From Desulfurispira natronophila (GTDB lineage Bacteria > Chrysiogenota > Chrysiogenetes > Chrysiogenales > Chrysiogenaceae): DNA of 64,000 bases. The stretch is from the NCBI RefSeq assembly GCF_014203025.1, contig NZ_JACHID010000005.1, positions 62,001 to 126,000 on the forward strand. Reading direction: 5' to 3'. The notes below the pieces were generated by a model. The model made no database searches and was not told the DNA's origin. It worked only from the letters and a program-made list of their open reading frames with translations. Each line of letters starts with the position of its first letter. Positions within the stretch are counted from its first letter, which is position 1. This document shows positions 45,194 through 54,059 of this stretch, one piece after another. The position numbers and the translations under genes are program-made.

Positions 45194-45949
45194 TCAATAA
45201 ATAATTTCTGCCCTTTTACCCGGCAGAAGACGAGCCATAATAGTGGAACCACTGGTAGGGTTGCGTAGTTGCACCACATCTCCCAGATAACCACGCTCGG
45301 TTGATACGGCGGCCATGGAGATCGTCATCCGGTTGTGCTGATACAGTACTTCCACAATATCTCCCCGCTGCACGGCGTACTGGCGGCGAAGATCGGTATT
45401 GCGCAACAGCTGTCCCTCATGAAGATTACGGTTGGCTACCACCATGGAGTCGAAGTCTGTCTGGTAAATATCCAGGGCATTGCGAGCCTGATGAGCCGGG
45501 AGCTGCTCCAGGCGGAAGTCACTTTCGCTGACTCGTTCACCCCGACTAATATTGCGAACAGGTACGTAGGCCTCCACAAAGCGTTTGATGGAAGCGCGAA
45601 CCATAATGGTGTTGCCGTAGCGATCAAACACTTCCAGGCTGGAGTGGCCACTGCTGCGCACAGAGCCTTCAACATAAAGCTCCTTTCCCTGCAAGGGGGC
45701 ATCGCTGGGGTAGATCAGGCGATCAACTTCGGCAATTTCGCTCAGCTCTTGCTGTAAAAAACTATTGATAGCCTGCCGGATATCTTCCTCACGCTGGCGT
45801 GTGTTTGCCTGTGCCGCTCCAGCAATGCTGCGATCGTTGGATGGTGTCGCCAAAGATACGGTGGAACCATTCTGAAATACAGGAAAGCCACTGGCACAGA
45901 CGGAAGTGGCAACAACCAGAGCAGTGACAAGACTCAGCAAAATACGCAT
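45194..45949 (-). CDS. flgA: Flagellar P-ring assembly chaperone FlgA
   Basis: 251 residues. A Sec signal (MRILLSLVTALVVATSVCA) precedes the mature part. The C-terminal SAF-type domain has VPVRNISRGERVSESDF and ends RNPTSGSTIMARLLPGKRAEIIY, typical of FlgA. GAGG lies upstream of ATG. flgG ends six bases earlier. FlgA helps FlgI form the P ring in the periplasm; flgI is not in the window. Confidence 0.93.
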   Translation of the reverse strand: MRILLSLVTALVVATSVCASGFPVFQNGSTVSLATPSNDRSIAGAAQANTRQREEDIRQAINSFLQQELSEIAEVDRLIYPSDAPLQGKELYVEGSVRSSGHSSLEVFDRYGNTIMVRASIKRFVEAYVPVRNISRGERVSESDFRLEQLPAHQARNALDIYQTDFDSMVVANRNLHEGQLLRNTDLRRQYAVQRGDIVEVLYQHNRMTISMAAVSTERGYLGDVVQLRNPTSGSTIMARLLPGKRAEIIY

Positions 45950-45955
45950 GGCAAT

Positions 45956-46744
45956 CTACCTCTTCAGTTGCGTAGCAGTCTGCAACATTTCGTCGCCGGT
46001 GGTGATGGCCTTGGAGTTGATTTCATAAGCCCGCTGGGCGGTGATCATGTTAACCATTTCCTCCACCAGCTGAACGTTACTTTGCTCCAGAAAGCCCTGG
46101 GCTATGGCACCAAAGCTGTCTTCTCCGGGTATACCTTCCTGGGGTGGTCCGCTGGCAGAGGTCTCTTTGAAAATATTACCGCCAACTGACTCCAGGCCGG
46201 CGGGATTGATAAATTTGGCAGTCGTAATTTGTCCCAGGTCTTCCATTTCATTCTGGCCACCAATCTGAGCGGTTACCGTACCGTCGCGGCCAACGTAGAT
46301 TTCAACAGCGTCATCGGGAATCTGGATACCAGGTTCCAGCAAAAAGCCTTCCACCGTTACTACTTCGCCCTCGTTGTTTTTAGTAAAGGCGCCGTTACGA
46401 GTATAGCCAGTGGTTCCATCGGGCATTTGAATTTGAAAGTAGCCATCTTTTTCGATGGTCAGGTCCAGCTGATTGCCTGTCTGAACAATGCTGCCCTGGG
46501 TATGCATCTTGGTAATTCCAGCCACTTTGACACCCAGGCCCATTTGCTCACCGACGGGCCGCGTAATACCAGCGGCGGTAGAGGCGCCAGCCGGTTTAAT
46601 AGTCTGGTACATAAGGTCCTGGAACTCCACTCGGGACTTTTTAAAGCCACCGGTATTGACGTTAGCCAGGTTATTGGAGATATTGTCAATATGCGTCTGC
46701 TGCCCCATCATGCCTGTGGAAGCGGTCCAAAGTGCCCGAATCAT
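45956..46744 (-). CDS. flgG: Flagellar distal rod protein FlgG
   Basis: 262 residues, the usual length. MIRALWTASTGMMGQQTHID and NNLANVNTGGFKKSR form the rod-protein N-terminal motif; the C-terminus has QSNVQLVEEMVNMITAQRAYEINSKAI. It builds the distal rod. GAGGTG lies before ATG. It is second in the flgF-flgG-flgA operon. Confidence 0.96.
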   Translation of the reverse strand: MIRALWTASTGMMGQQTHIDNISNNLANVNTGGFKKSRVEFQDLMYQTIKPAGASTAAGITRPVGEQMGLGVKVAGITKMHTQGSIVQTGNQLDLTIEKDGYFQIQMPDGTTGYTRNGAFTKNNEGEVVTVEGFLLEPGIQIPDDAVEIYVGRDGTVTAQIGGQNEMEDLGQITTAKFINPAGLESVGGNIFKETSASGPPQEGIPGEDSFGAIAQGFLEQSNVQLVEEMVNMITAQRAYEINSKAITTGDEMLQTATQLKR

Positions 46745-46787
46745 ATTTCACCTCTGCTTACCGATATAGTATGATTGCTGTTATTCA

Positions 46788-47564
46788 TTAAATTGACTTG
46801 GTGACCTGAACGAGTGTGGCTACGCTCTGGTCTATACTGGTTATCATTTTCTGATAGGCCCCAAAGGCCCGGTTGAGCTCGATCATATCGGTCATTTCCC
46901 GCACCAAATTGACATTGGAGCCTTCAAGGTAACCTTGGTGCATCTCGAACTGCTGGGCAGGGAGTACCTCAGCTTCCGGGTCAAACTTGGCGTACTGGTT
47001 GTAACCAACCTTGCGCAGGTCACGTTCATCCTCAAAACGCACCAGCTCGAAAGCTCCGATAGGTGCTTCATCAGCAAAGATCTGGCCCTGAGCATTTATG
47101 GTAACGTGCTCATTCAGTGGGATATTGATGTAGAGGCCACCCTCTTCGCCCTCTTGCTGGGCAGCACGGATAGGGTAGCCCTCTTTGGTAGTCAGACGTC
47201 CCTCAGCGTCAATCTGCAGGTTACCGCTGCGCGTATAGCGCTCTCCAAATGGGGTATCCACGACCATAAAGGCGTCACCGTTAATGGCCACATCTAAGGT
47301 GTTACCGGTCTGAAACATGGAACCCTGCGAAAAGTCCACCTGCACCTTGGCTATGTTGTGAGTATTGTTGATCGTTTCGTTAAAAAGGGTTTTTCGCCAG
47401 GCATCCTCTTCTCGGGTAGTGGATTGGGCGCGAAAATTGTCCACCGATATGGTATCTTTCTTGAAACCGACGGTATTGACATTGGCAAGGTTGTTGGAAG
47501 CGGTGTCCAGTTTCCGCTCCTGCAGTAACATGCCACTAGCTGATGTATAAAGACCGTTAACCAT
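46788..47564 (-). CDS. flgF: Flagellar proximal rod protein FlgF
   Basis: 258 residues with the same frame of motifs as FlgG (NNLANVNTVGFKKD at the start, SNVNLVREMTDMIELNRAFGAYQKMI at the end) but more diverged, as for FlgF. AGGAGG lies before ATG. A sigma-54-like promoter is found about 40 bases upstream. It heads the operon and is divergent from the ROK kinase. Confidence 0.92.
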   Translation of the reverse strand: MVNGLYTSASGMLLQERKLDTASNNLANVNTVGFKKDTISVDNFRAQSTTREEDAWRKTLFNETINNTHNIAKVQVDFSQGSMFQTGNTLDVAINGDAFMVVDTPFGERYTRSGNLQIDAEGRLTTKEGYPIRAAQQEGEEGGLYINIPLNEHVTINAQGQIFADEAPIGAFELVRFEDERDLRKVGYNQYAKFDPEAEVLPAQQFEMHQGYLEGSNVNLVREMTDMIELNRAFGAYQKMITSIDQSVATLVQVTKSI

Positions 47565-47599
47565 GTTCCAACACCTCCTGATGGGTCACCCGCTTAACA

Positions 47600-47615
47600 T
47601 TCAAGATTCGTGCCA
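47600..47615 (-). promoter_or_regulatory. Candidate sigma-54 promoter of flgF
   Basis: On the minus strand TGGCACGAATCTTGAA. The -24 box TGGCACG is perfect and the spacing is right, but the -12 box is TTGA rather than TTGC. It is 36 bases before flgF. Sigma-54 drives rod genes in many bacteria. Confidence 0.4.
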
Positions 47616-47628
47616 AAGGAAAAACACC

Positions 47629-48417
47629 ATGTTTGCTGGAGTCGACATTGGCGCCACCACCACCAAAATAGCAGTAGAAACAGGCTCCGGGCTGCGATAC
47701 TGCAAAGTCTCTACCGACTACGCTTCTCTGTCAGTGCTTTGCAAGCAACACACTCTTGGAGTGGAAAAAATTGCCTGTGCCGTACCAGCCCCCGTCGCCA
47801 GGAATACTATACAGTCCGCAGCACCCAATCTCACCACACTCCCTGCCATACCCCCCGGAGTTCCCCTCCTCAATGACGGCAACGCCGCTGCTCTGGGAGA
47901 GTTCCATGAGCGTTGCCTTGACCGCAACCACTCCCTTTTTATGCTCAGCGTAGGTACTGGGCTAGGAGGCGGCTATATCTATAATGGGCAGGTGATGGAG
48001 GGGGCCAGCGGCTTCTTTGCCGAAATAGGTCACTTCAGTTTTGCCCCTGATGGTTTCGCCTGTGGCTGCGGAGCCAGGGGCTGTTCTGAGCAGTACGCCT
48101 CCAGTCGCTTTCTGTGCTGCTATGGAGTTGGTGAGGAGGGTCTCTACGCTTCTGCCCATTCCCAGGTTCGTAAAGAAATCGTCAGCCATCTGGCGCGGGT
48201 CATCAACAGCGTCATTAATCTCTACGATCCACACCTGATAGTTATCGGTGGGGGGCTGGGCTTGGCTATGGAGCGGTGCCTTTCTGATATTGTCAGCCAG
48301 ATAAAACCTATGGCCTTCCACCATCGCCCCCTGCCACCTATCGAGATCAGCCGGCTGGGAGAGTACGCCGCCGCCCACGGACTAATACACTATGCACGCC
48401 AGCAGAGTATTCTGTGA
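47629..48417 (+). CDS. ROK-family sugar kinase
   Basis: 262 residues from ATG 47629, with AAAGGA nearby upstream. The ATP loop GVDIGATTTKIAVE, the substrate-binding block LLNDGNAAALGE, GTGLGGGYI and the ROK zinc motif (GH-x7-GFACGCGARGC) are all present. It could be a glucokinase or an N-acetyl sugar kinase. Short C-x-C-rich region. recG starts inside its stop. Confidence 0.85.
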   Translation: MFAGVDIGATTTKIAVETGSGLRYCKVSTDYASLSVLCKQHTLGVEKIACAVPAPVARNTIQSAAPNLTTLPAIPPGVPLLNDGNAAALGEFHERCLDRNHSLFMLSVGTGLGGGYIYNGQVMEGASGFFAEIGHFSFAPDGFACGCGARGCSEQYASSRFLCCYGVGEEGLYASAHSQVRKEIVSHLARVINSVINLYDPHLIVIGGGLGLAMERCLSDIVSQIKPMAFHHRPLPPIEISRLGEYAAAHGLIHYARQQSIL

Positions 48418-50447
48418 AGGTAACGTATTTGAAAAAAGTCGGACCCAAACGGGCTGCCCTTTTGCAGAGGCTTGGGTTAATGGAAGCAGAGGACTTGCTG
48501 TGGCACTTGCCCCGTGCCTATCAAGCTATTCGTCAAGATATCTCCATAGCTGCAGAAGGAGAAACTGTAGTGGTCTGTGGCAGCATCGCTGCCGTTCGCA
48601 TTAACAACTATCGCCCTCCCTATCGAGCTACGTTACTAATACCACATGGTACGATAGAGCTGGTCTGGTTTTCAGGCTCCAGGGCTTACCTGGCAGAAAA
48701 TTTTGCCGTAGGCGCTGAGATGTGCCTGCAGGGCGTACTACGCTCATACCGGGGAAACCTAACCATCACCCATCCTAAAATTCTCAAGGAGGCCCCACCG
48801 GAAGGTGTGCTGCCGCTTTACCCCCTGACGGAGGGTATTACTCAAGACACTATGCGGGAAATTTTTATTGCCAATCGCAATACTCTTCTCGATAAGTGCC
48901 AGGAGTTACTGCCTTCCCACATTGTAAAGCGCTACCGTCTTCCTGGGCTGCGAGAAAGCCTGGAAGCCTTGCACTTCCCCAACAGCCAGGATGAGAAGAC
49001 TCTGCAAAGCCAGCGCAGTCGCTATCACAAGCGACTTATTTTTCAAGAGATTGTGCTGTTTGAACTGGGAAGAAAACTCGTAAACACTGCCCAGCGACTT
49101 CGCAGCGGAAAGGCTATAGCCACTCAGCTAACGAAGATTGTTCCAGATATCGAGCAAAAGCTTGGATTTCCGCTGACTGGTGGACAATTGAAAGTACTGG
49201 AAGAGATAGAGAGGGACCTACAAAGCTCATTACCTATGAATCGCTTGCTGCAGGGAGATGTGGGGTCGGGCAAGACTGCTGTAGCTCTCACCGCTATGGC
49301 GAGTGTGGTGCAACAGGGGCTACAGTGTGTACTCATGGCTCCTACAGAGGTGCTGGCCAATCAGCACTTTCGTCTTTTTGCAACTGTACTGGATGAGTTT
49401 TGCCAGGTGGGACTCCTCACTGGATCAATGCGGAAAAAAGAACGTGAGCAGGCCTACAGGGCTATTACAGATGGCAGTTGGAAAATAGTCATCGGTACAC
49501 ACGCCCTTTTTACCGATGGGGTTGACTTCTCTTCCCTGGGACTCTGTGTCATCGACGAGCAGCATCGCTTTGGTGTTGAGCAACGAGCTGCCCTGGGACG
49601 ACGCAATCCCGGCGTCAATCAACTTTACATGAGTGCCACCCCTATTCCCCGCACTTTGGCTCTTACAGTATTCGGGGAGATGCCTATCTCTTCTTTGCAA
49701 ACCGTCCCCTTTGGACGCAAGCCGGTGATGACTCGTTACTACCAGGGCAAAGCTCAGTACAAAAGGATCTTACAGGAAATTCAGCAGCAGCTGGAGGAAG
49801 GGGGCAGCATTTATATTGTGGCCCCCCTCATAGAGGAGAGCGAAAGCTTGGACCTAGCGGATGCAACGCGCATTCAGCTTGAGCTTCAAAAACCATTTGG
49901 CACCTTTGGAGTCGAACTTTTGCATGGCAAGATCTCCAGTGAAGCTCGTAACTCGATTATGGATCGTTTTACCAGCGGCCAGTCCCGAGTTCTGGTGGCT
50001 ACAACTGTTATCGAAGTTGGTGTTGACAACCCCAATGCCAACTATCTGGTTATCTACCATCCGGAACGCTTTGGGCTGAGCCAGCTGCACCAGCTGCGAG
50101 GGAGAGTCGGTCGTGGCTATGAGCAAGGACATTGCGTGCTCTATTCTCCCAAGGGATGTGGCTCTGAGGCTCGGGAGCGCATTGCTGTACTGCTGGAGTC
50201 GCAAGACGGCTTTCATATTGCTCAGCAAGACCTGCAGCTGCGCGGTCCTGGGCAACTATTGGGAGTGCGCCAGTGGGGGATGCCAGAGTTCACGGTGGCT
50301 GATCCAGTAAGGGACACCAAGGCCTGGGAGTTTGCACGGCTAGAGGTTGCTGAAATTATCAACAGTGATCCAGCGCTTACCGCACCCGAAAATCGTCAAT
50401 TGCGGGACTATTTCACCCGTAAGCAGATTCTGACAATCGTGCACTAA
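48414..50447 (+). CDS. recG: ATP-dependent DNA helicase RecG
   Basis: 677 residues from GTG 48414, overlapping the ROK stop by four bases. An N-terminal wedge domain with KVGPKRAALLQRLG (helix-hairpin-like) is followed by a superfamily 2 helicase: QGDVGSGKTAVAL, IDEQHRFG and the RGRVGRG motif VI. It reverses stalled replication forks and resolves branched DNA. The length is near the usual 690. Confidence 0.95.
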   Translation: MKVTYLKKVGPKRAALLQRLGLMEAEDLLWHLPRAYQAIRQDISIAAEGETVVVCGSIAAVRINNYRPPYRATLLIPHGTIELVWFSGSRAYLAENFAVGAEMCLQGVLRSYRGNLTITHPKILKEAPPEGVLPLYPLTEGITQDTMREIFIANRNTLLDKCQELLPSHIVKRYRLPGLRESLEALHFPNSQDEKTLQSQRSRYHKRLIFQEIVLFELGRKLVNTAQRLRSGKAIATQLTKIVPDIEQKLGFPLTGGQLKVLEEIERDLQSSLPMNRLLQGDVGSGKTAVALTAMASVVQQGLQCVLMAPTEVLANQHFRLFATVLDEFCQVGLLTGSMRKKEREQAYRAITDGSWKIVIGTHALFTDGVDFSSLGLCVIDEQHRFGVEQRAALGRRNPGVNQLYMSATPIPRTLALTVFGEMPISSLQTVPFGRKPVMTRYYQGKAQYKRILQEIQQQLEEGGSIYIVAPLIEESESLDLADATRIQLELQKPFGTFGVELLHGKISSEARNSIMDRFTSGQSRVLVATTVIEVGVDNPNANYLVIYHPERFGLSQLHQLRGRVGRGYEQGHCVLYSPKGCGSEARERIAVLLESQDGFHIAQQDLQLRGPGQLLGVRQWGMPEFTVADPVRDTKAWEFARLEVAEIINSDPALTAPENRQLRDYFTRKQILTIVH

Positions 50448-50457
50448 GCTGATACAG

Positions 50458-50482
50458 AGTGAACTCTTCACTTTATTTTTTA
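50458..50482 (+). terminator. Possible short terminator after recG
   Basis: AGTGAA, loop CTC, TTCACT, then a T-rich run that overlaps the convergent kinase's stop. AT-rich six-base stem. Confidence 0.35.
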
Positions 50483-52176
50483 GTCATGGGTAAAACTACG
50501 TATACTCTGGTTTCACCAGCGCTACTCTCCATGCTCACATGGCCGCCTAGTCGCTGTTCGATAATGCTTTTAACTGTGTAGAGACCCAAACCAGTTCCCG
50601 GGGCACGGAATTTGGTAGTCGTGTAGGGCTCAAAGACCTTTTCCTTCATGGCAGGGTCAATGCCACCCGCATTGTCCATTACTTCAATAATTACTTCCCG
50701 ATTCCCTCGCCGCAAAGCTTGCATCCTCAGTATTTTATTGGACTCCAGGTCCGGATCACGCCGAAAGGCGTCAATGGTATTGTTGACTATTGAAAGTAGC
50801 GAATGCTTCAGCTCGCTTTCATAACCTATATACGTAACATCGTCTTCTACAGACTGTGTAAACTCGACCTCGAGCTCATCTAAATGGGGCTGAACGACCT
50901 GAATCACATCAGTAAAAACTTTTTTCATATTTATTTGGCGAGGAGAACGTTCACTTTTGAAAAAAGTACTAAACTCGGTGATCGTATTACTCAGCTTTTG
51001 CAAGCTGTTATGGCTTTCCTCCATATAGGCTTTTGCTATATCCCGAGCCTCTCCCGTCAGTCCTGTTCGTGTGTCCTCCACAACTTCTGCTACGCTTTCC
51101 AATTGCAAGCTCAAATTATTGAGTGGCTGTCGCCACTGGTGAGCGATATTAATTAATATCTCCGAAGCGGTGGTATATTTTGATTGAGCGATATTCATGC
51201 GGTAGAGCGTATCCACTTCCTCCACAATAAGTTTTTTGGCGGTATATGAGGTCAAAGCCAATGAGATTACAATCACCAGTAAAAAATAGAGAATGCTTTG
51301 CCACAGCATTTGATTTGCCCGCGCCTGCAATTCTGAGGCATTCACTTCCATTACAATGCTCATGCCATCTTTGAAGCGTTGATGCACCACATAGCGTAAA
51401 CCATCATCATCTTTCAGGGTAACGACCCCATAGTCGCCCTCCAGCACATCACTAATCCCGCGGCTATCAATAGGCTTGCCGATTTCACTGGCCGCCATAG
51501 GATGCTGGGCAATAAGTGTATTGTGGATATCAGCGATAAAAAGTGTAGAGTTAAGGAAATCAAAACGGTCGAGAATAATCTCATTAAACCAGTTCAAGGC
51601 GATTCCGGCCATGAGCATGCCTGAAACATCCCCTGAGTCGTCGCGTATTGGATGTGCAGCAGGAAATATAGGTTTGTTGTGACTTGAGGAAACGACTGCG
51701 CTTCCAGTAGCAAATGCATCCTGCTCAAGTGAGATATCAAATGTTTTGCGGGCTTCGGGAGAAACCTGCCTCATTCCTTCCATAGCAGTACACACTAACT
51801 GGCCATCAGTATCGGCAACCGCAACATTCACATACTTCTCTGATATTCCCAGAAAGTCGAGCAGGTACGTACGACACTGTTGTGCCTTATCCAATTTTCG
51901 CACTTGATTGGCACTGGCAACAAGATACATCTCTCGCTCTACCGCACTGAGCATATCGGCGTGTTCACGGGCCAGGTCAGCGATAGTGCTACTGGCGTTT
52001 GCTATTAGCTGCTCTTCTGTCATAGAGTGAATTTGGAAATTTTTATAGAAATCGTAGATGATAAAAGGCAAAAAGGCTACCAGCAAAACCAGCGCCAGGC
52101 GCAATCGGTAAGATCTGGTACTGTGCTTGATGAGAAAACCCATAATACGCCCCATTCGCTGAATTGCAAAACGCAT
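50473..52176 (-). CDS. Double-Cache-like membrane histidine kinase, orphan
   Basis: 567 residues from ATG 52176; ATGs at 52155 and 52143 would shorten it by 7 or 11 residues, and none has a strong site. Two membrane segments (about 27-45 and 292-312) flank a periplasmic region of about 245 residues with a dCACHE-like pattern (AVADTDGQLVCTA, FPAAHPIRDDSGDVSG). The H-box is IAHQWRQPLN, His346. N (LLSIVNNTIDAF), DNAGGI and GTGLGLYTVKS boxes follow. It senses a periplasmic signal. No regulator is adjacent. Confidence 0.88.
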   Translation of the reverse strand: MRFAIQRMGRIMGFLIKHSTRSYRLRLALVLLVAFLPFIIYDFYKNFQIHSMTEEQLIANASSTIADLAREHADMLSAVEREMYLVASANQVRKLDKAQQCRTYLLDFLGISEKYVNVAVADTDGQLVCTAMEGMRQVSPEARKTFDISLEQDAFATGSAVVSSSHNKPIFPAAHPIRDDSGDVSGMLMAGIALNWFNEIILDRFDFLNSTLFIADIHNTLIAQHPMAASEIGKPIDSRGISDVLEGDYGVVTLKDDDGLRYVVHQRFKDGMSIVMEVNASELQARANQMLWQSILYFLLVIVISLALTSYTAKKLIVEEVDTLYRMNIAQSKYTTASEILINIAHQWRQPLNNLSLQLESVAEVVEDTRTGLTGEARDIAKAYMEESHNSLQKLSNTITEFSTFFKSERSPRQINMKKVFTDVIQVVQPHLDELEVEFTQSVEDDVTYIGYESELKHSLLSIVNNTIDAFRRDPDLESNKILRMQALRRGNREVIIEVMDNAGGIDPAMKEKVFEPYTTTKFRAPGTGLGLYTVKSIIEQRLGGHVSMESSAGETRVYVVLPMTKK

Positions 52177-52505
52177 CTAAAGTGTTGCATAGTTTGCGTC
52201 TACGAATATCAGTGTAGCCACGAGCATTTACACTGACAGTTTTCTCCAGCATGTGCACAAGGCGGCTATCGCCAAGACACATCCGAATTTCTCCTCATAA
52301 TAACACAATTAGCCACAAGATACACTTTATCTCTTACTATTGCCGCTGCTGCTGGAGTCGCTGAAGATTTGCCCGTGTTTACCGATAAGAAAAAACACAG
52401 CGAGTAATAGCTTAACTCCGTAGCAGCTCATAAAAGAATTCCACATATGGGTAAGGGTTACCTCTTCAAACGCTTATAAAAACAGCACTCCTCGATAGCT
52501 GCATT
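52177..52505 (-). other. Region between nuoN terminator and histidine kinase
   Basis: 329 bases without a confident gene. On the minus strand a 79-codon frame from 52282 with GAGGAG upstream reads into the kinase gene in another frame; I judge it doubtful. GTGTTT/AAACAC form a small inverted repeat near 52375-52397. A TATTAT box near 52308 has no good -35 partner. Confidence 0.35.
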
Positions 52506-52543
52506 AAAAAGCCCCTGGCAGAGCTTACTGCCAGGGGCTTTTT
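52506..52543 (-). terminator. Rho-independent terminator of the nuo operon
   Basis: Perfect 16-base arms, GCCCCTGGCAG and its complement flanked by A5/T5, with a six-base loop. On the minus strand five T follow. It lies 34 bases after nuoN. Confidence 0.93.
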
Positions 52544-52577
52544 ATCAGTTAAAGATAGGGGTATTCGGGAGTACCAT

Positions 52578-54059
52578 TCACATAAGTGATTGAATACCCA
52601 AGCGTGCTGCCTCCATCAAGCTTTCCGCACCTGGGAACACCACCAGTGTCATTCCACCGATCCCCCCCCAGATAACAGCTACGGCAGCCACCGCTGCGCC
52701 GTACTTGGCGTATGCGGGAACGCTGACCTCGAAGCTGTCTTCAGAGGTGCGGAAGTACATGGCGATTATGATACGCAGGTAGTAGTAGAGGGAAATAATG
52801 CTGTTAATTATCCCGATTACTGCCAGCGATACAAATCCTGCCTCAACGGCACTGCTGAAGAGGTAGAACTTCCCAAAGAAGCCGATCAATGGCGGCAGGC
52901 CGATAAATGAAAGCATAAACAGCGAAATGACGGCGGCTATCAGGGGGTGCTTGGCAGCCATGCCATTGAAGTCGCTGAAGTTTACCCGCTTATCACCTTT
53001 GCCACTCACGTAACTGAGGGCAGCAAAGAGGCCCAGGGTGCTAACGGCGTATGAAACCAGATAGAAGAGTATAGCCGGTGCCGCTGATGCCGAGGCTCCC
53101 AGGGCAGTCATGCCGATGAGCAGGTAGCCAGTGTGGACGATACCAGAGGCAGCGACCATGCGTTTGACATTGTTCTGGGCAATAGCCAGCAGGTTACCGG
53201 CAAACATAGTAAATATGGCCGCCCAGTACATGGGAGTTACCCAGACATCTTCAATAGCCATGAAGTTCACCAGGAACAGGCGCAGGACAATAGCAAAGAT
53301 AGCTGCCTTCACTGCCGCTGCCATGAAGCCTGTTACCGGATAGGGAGCTCCAGAGTAGACATCAGGCGACCAGGCGTGAAACGGGAAAGCTGCCAGCTTG
53401 AAGAAGATGGCAATCAGCAACAGGGTCAAGCCAGCAATATATACGGGCATGTGCACTTCGCCAGCCTGCAGGGAAGCTGATATACTGGAGAGGATAGTTG
53501 AGCCAGTTGCGCCGTAGATAAAGGCGGTACCCATGACGAAGAATGCGCCGGCAAATGCTCCCAGCACGATATACTTCAAAGTGGCTTCGGATGCCCGGTT
53601 ATCAGACCGATTGAAGCTTATCAGTACGTAGATGGACATGGACATCACTTCCAGAGCGATGAACATGGTGATAATTTCACCTGCCATGGCCATAACAATG
53701 ATTCCAAAGATGGCAAAAAGCATCAGAGCATCAAATTCCGGCCGGTGAAATGTATTCTCCTCAAAGTACGAAGAGCATGTCAACGTAGTAAATAGACCAC
53801 AGGTAATAGCAAGCAGGATGATAAATCCAGAGAAGGTGTCGGCGACTAGCATCCCGTTAAAGAGGCCACCTTCTGTGCCATAGCTATATACCTGTCCCAT
53901 CTGGAGCAGCTGGATAATACCAGCTGCCGCCAGAATCACCAGGGTCATGGTGGAGGATCCCCGTAGGCCGATCTTGGAGGTTCCGGCAATCATCATTACC
54001 GTTGCGCCCAGACCTACGATTATTCCTGGCAGCAGCAGGTGCAGGTTATCGGTTATCAT
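52578..54059 (-). CDS. nuoN: Complex I subunit N
   Basis: 493 residues with about 14 membrane segments. One of three antiporter-like proton-pumping subunits. KLAAFPFHAWSPDVYSGAP is the conserved helix 7-8 loop with the key lysine, and the central block FKLAAFPFH is typical of NuoN. It overlaps nuoM by 14 bases, and GGGGGAG serves its start. Last gene of the operon. Confidence 0.95.
   Translation of the reverse strand: MITDNLHLLLPGIIVGLGATVMMIAGTSKIGLRGSSTMTLVILAAAGIIQLLQMGQVYSYGTEGGLFNGMLVADTFSGFIILLAITCGLFTTLTCSSYFEENTFHRPEFDALMLFAIFGIIVMAMAGEIITMFIALEVMSMSIYVLISFNRSDNRASEATLKYIVLGAFAGAFFVMGTAFIYGATGSTILSSISASLQAGEVHMPVYIAGLTLLLIAIFFKLAAFPFHAWSPDVYSGAPYPVTGFMAAAVKAAIFAIVLRLFLVNFMAIEDVWVTPMYWAAIFTMFAGNLLAIAQNNVKRMVAASGIVHTGYLLIGMTALGASASAAPAILFYLVSYAVSTLGLFAALSYVSGKGDKRVNFSDFNGMAAKHPLIAAVISLFMLSFIGLPPLIGFFGKFYLFSSAVEAGFVSLAVIGIINSIISLYYYLRIIIAMYFRTSEDSFEVSVPAYAKYGAAVAAVAVIWGGIGGMTLVVFPGAESLMEAARLGIQSLM

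Noticed and set aside
50473-52176. Frameshift at the start of the second histidine kinase
   Set aside because: The kinase frame has a stop directly before ATG 52176, and its N-terminus already starts with a normal membrane segment.
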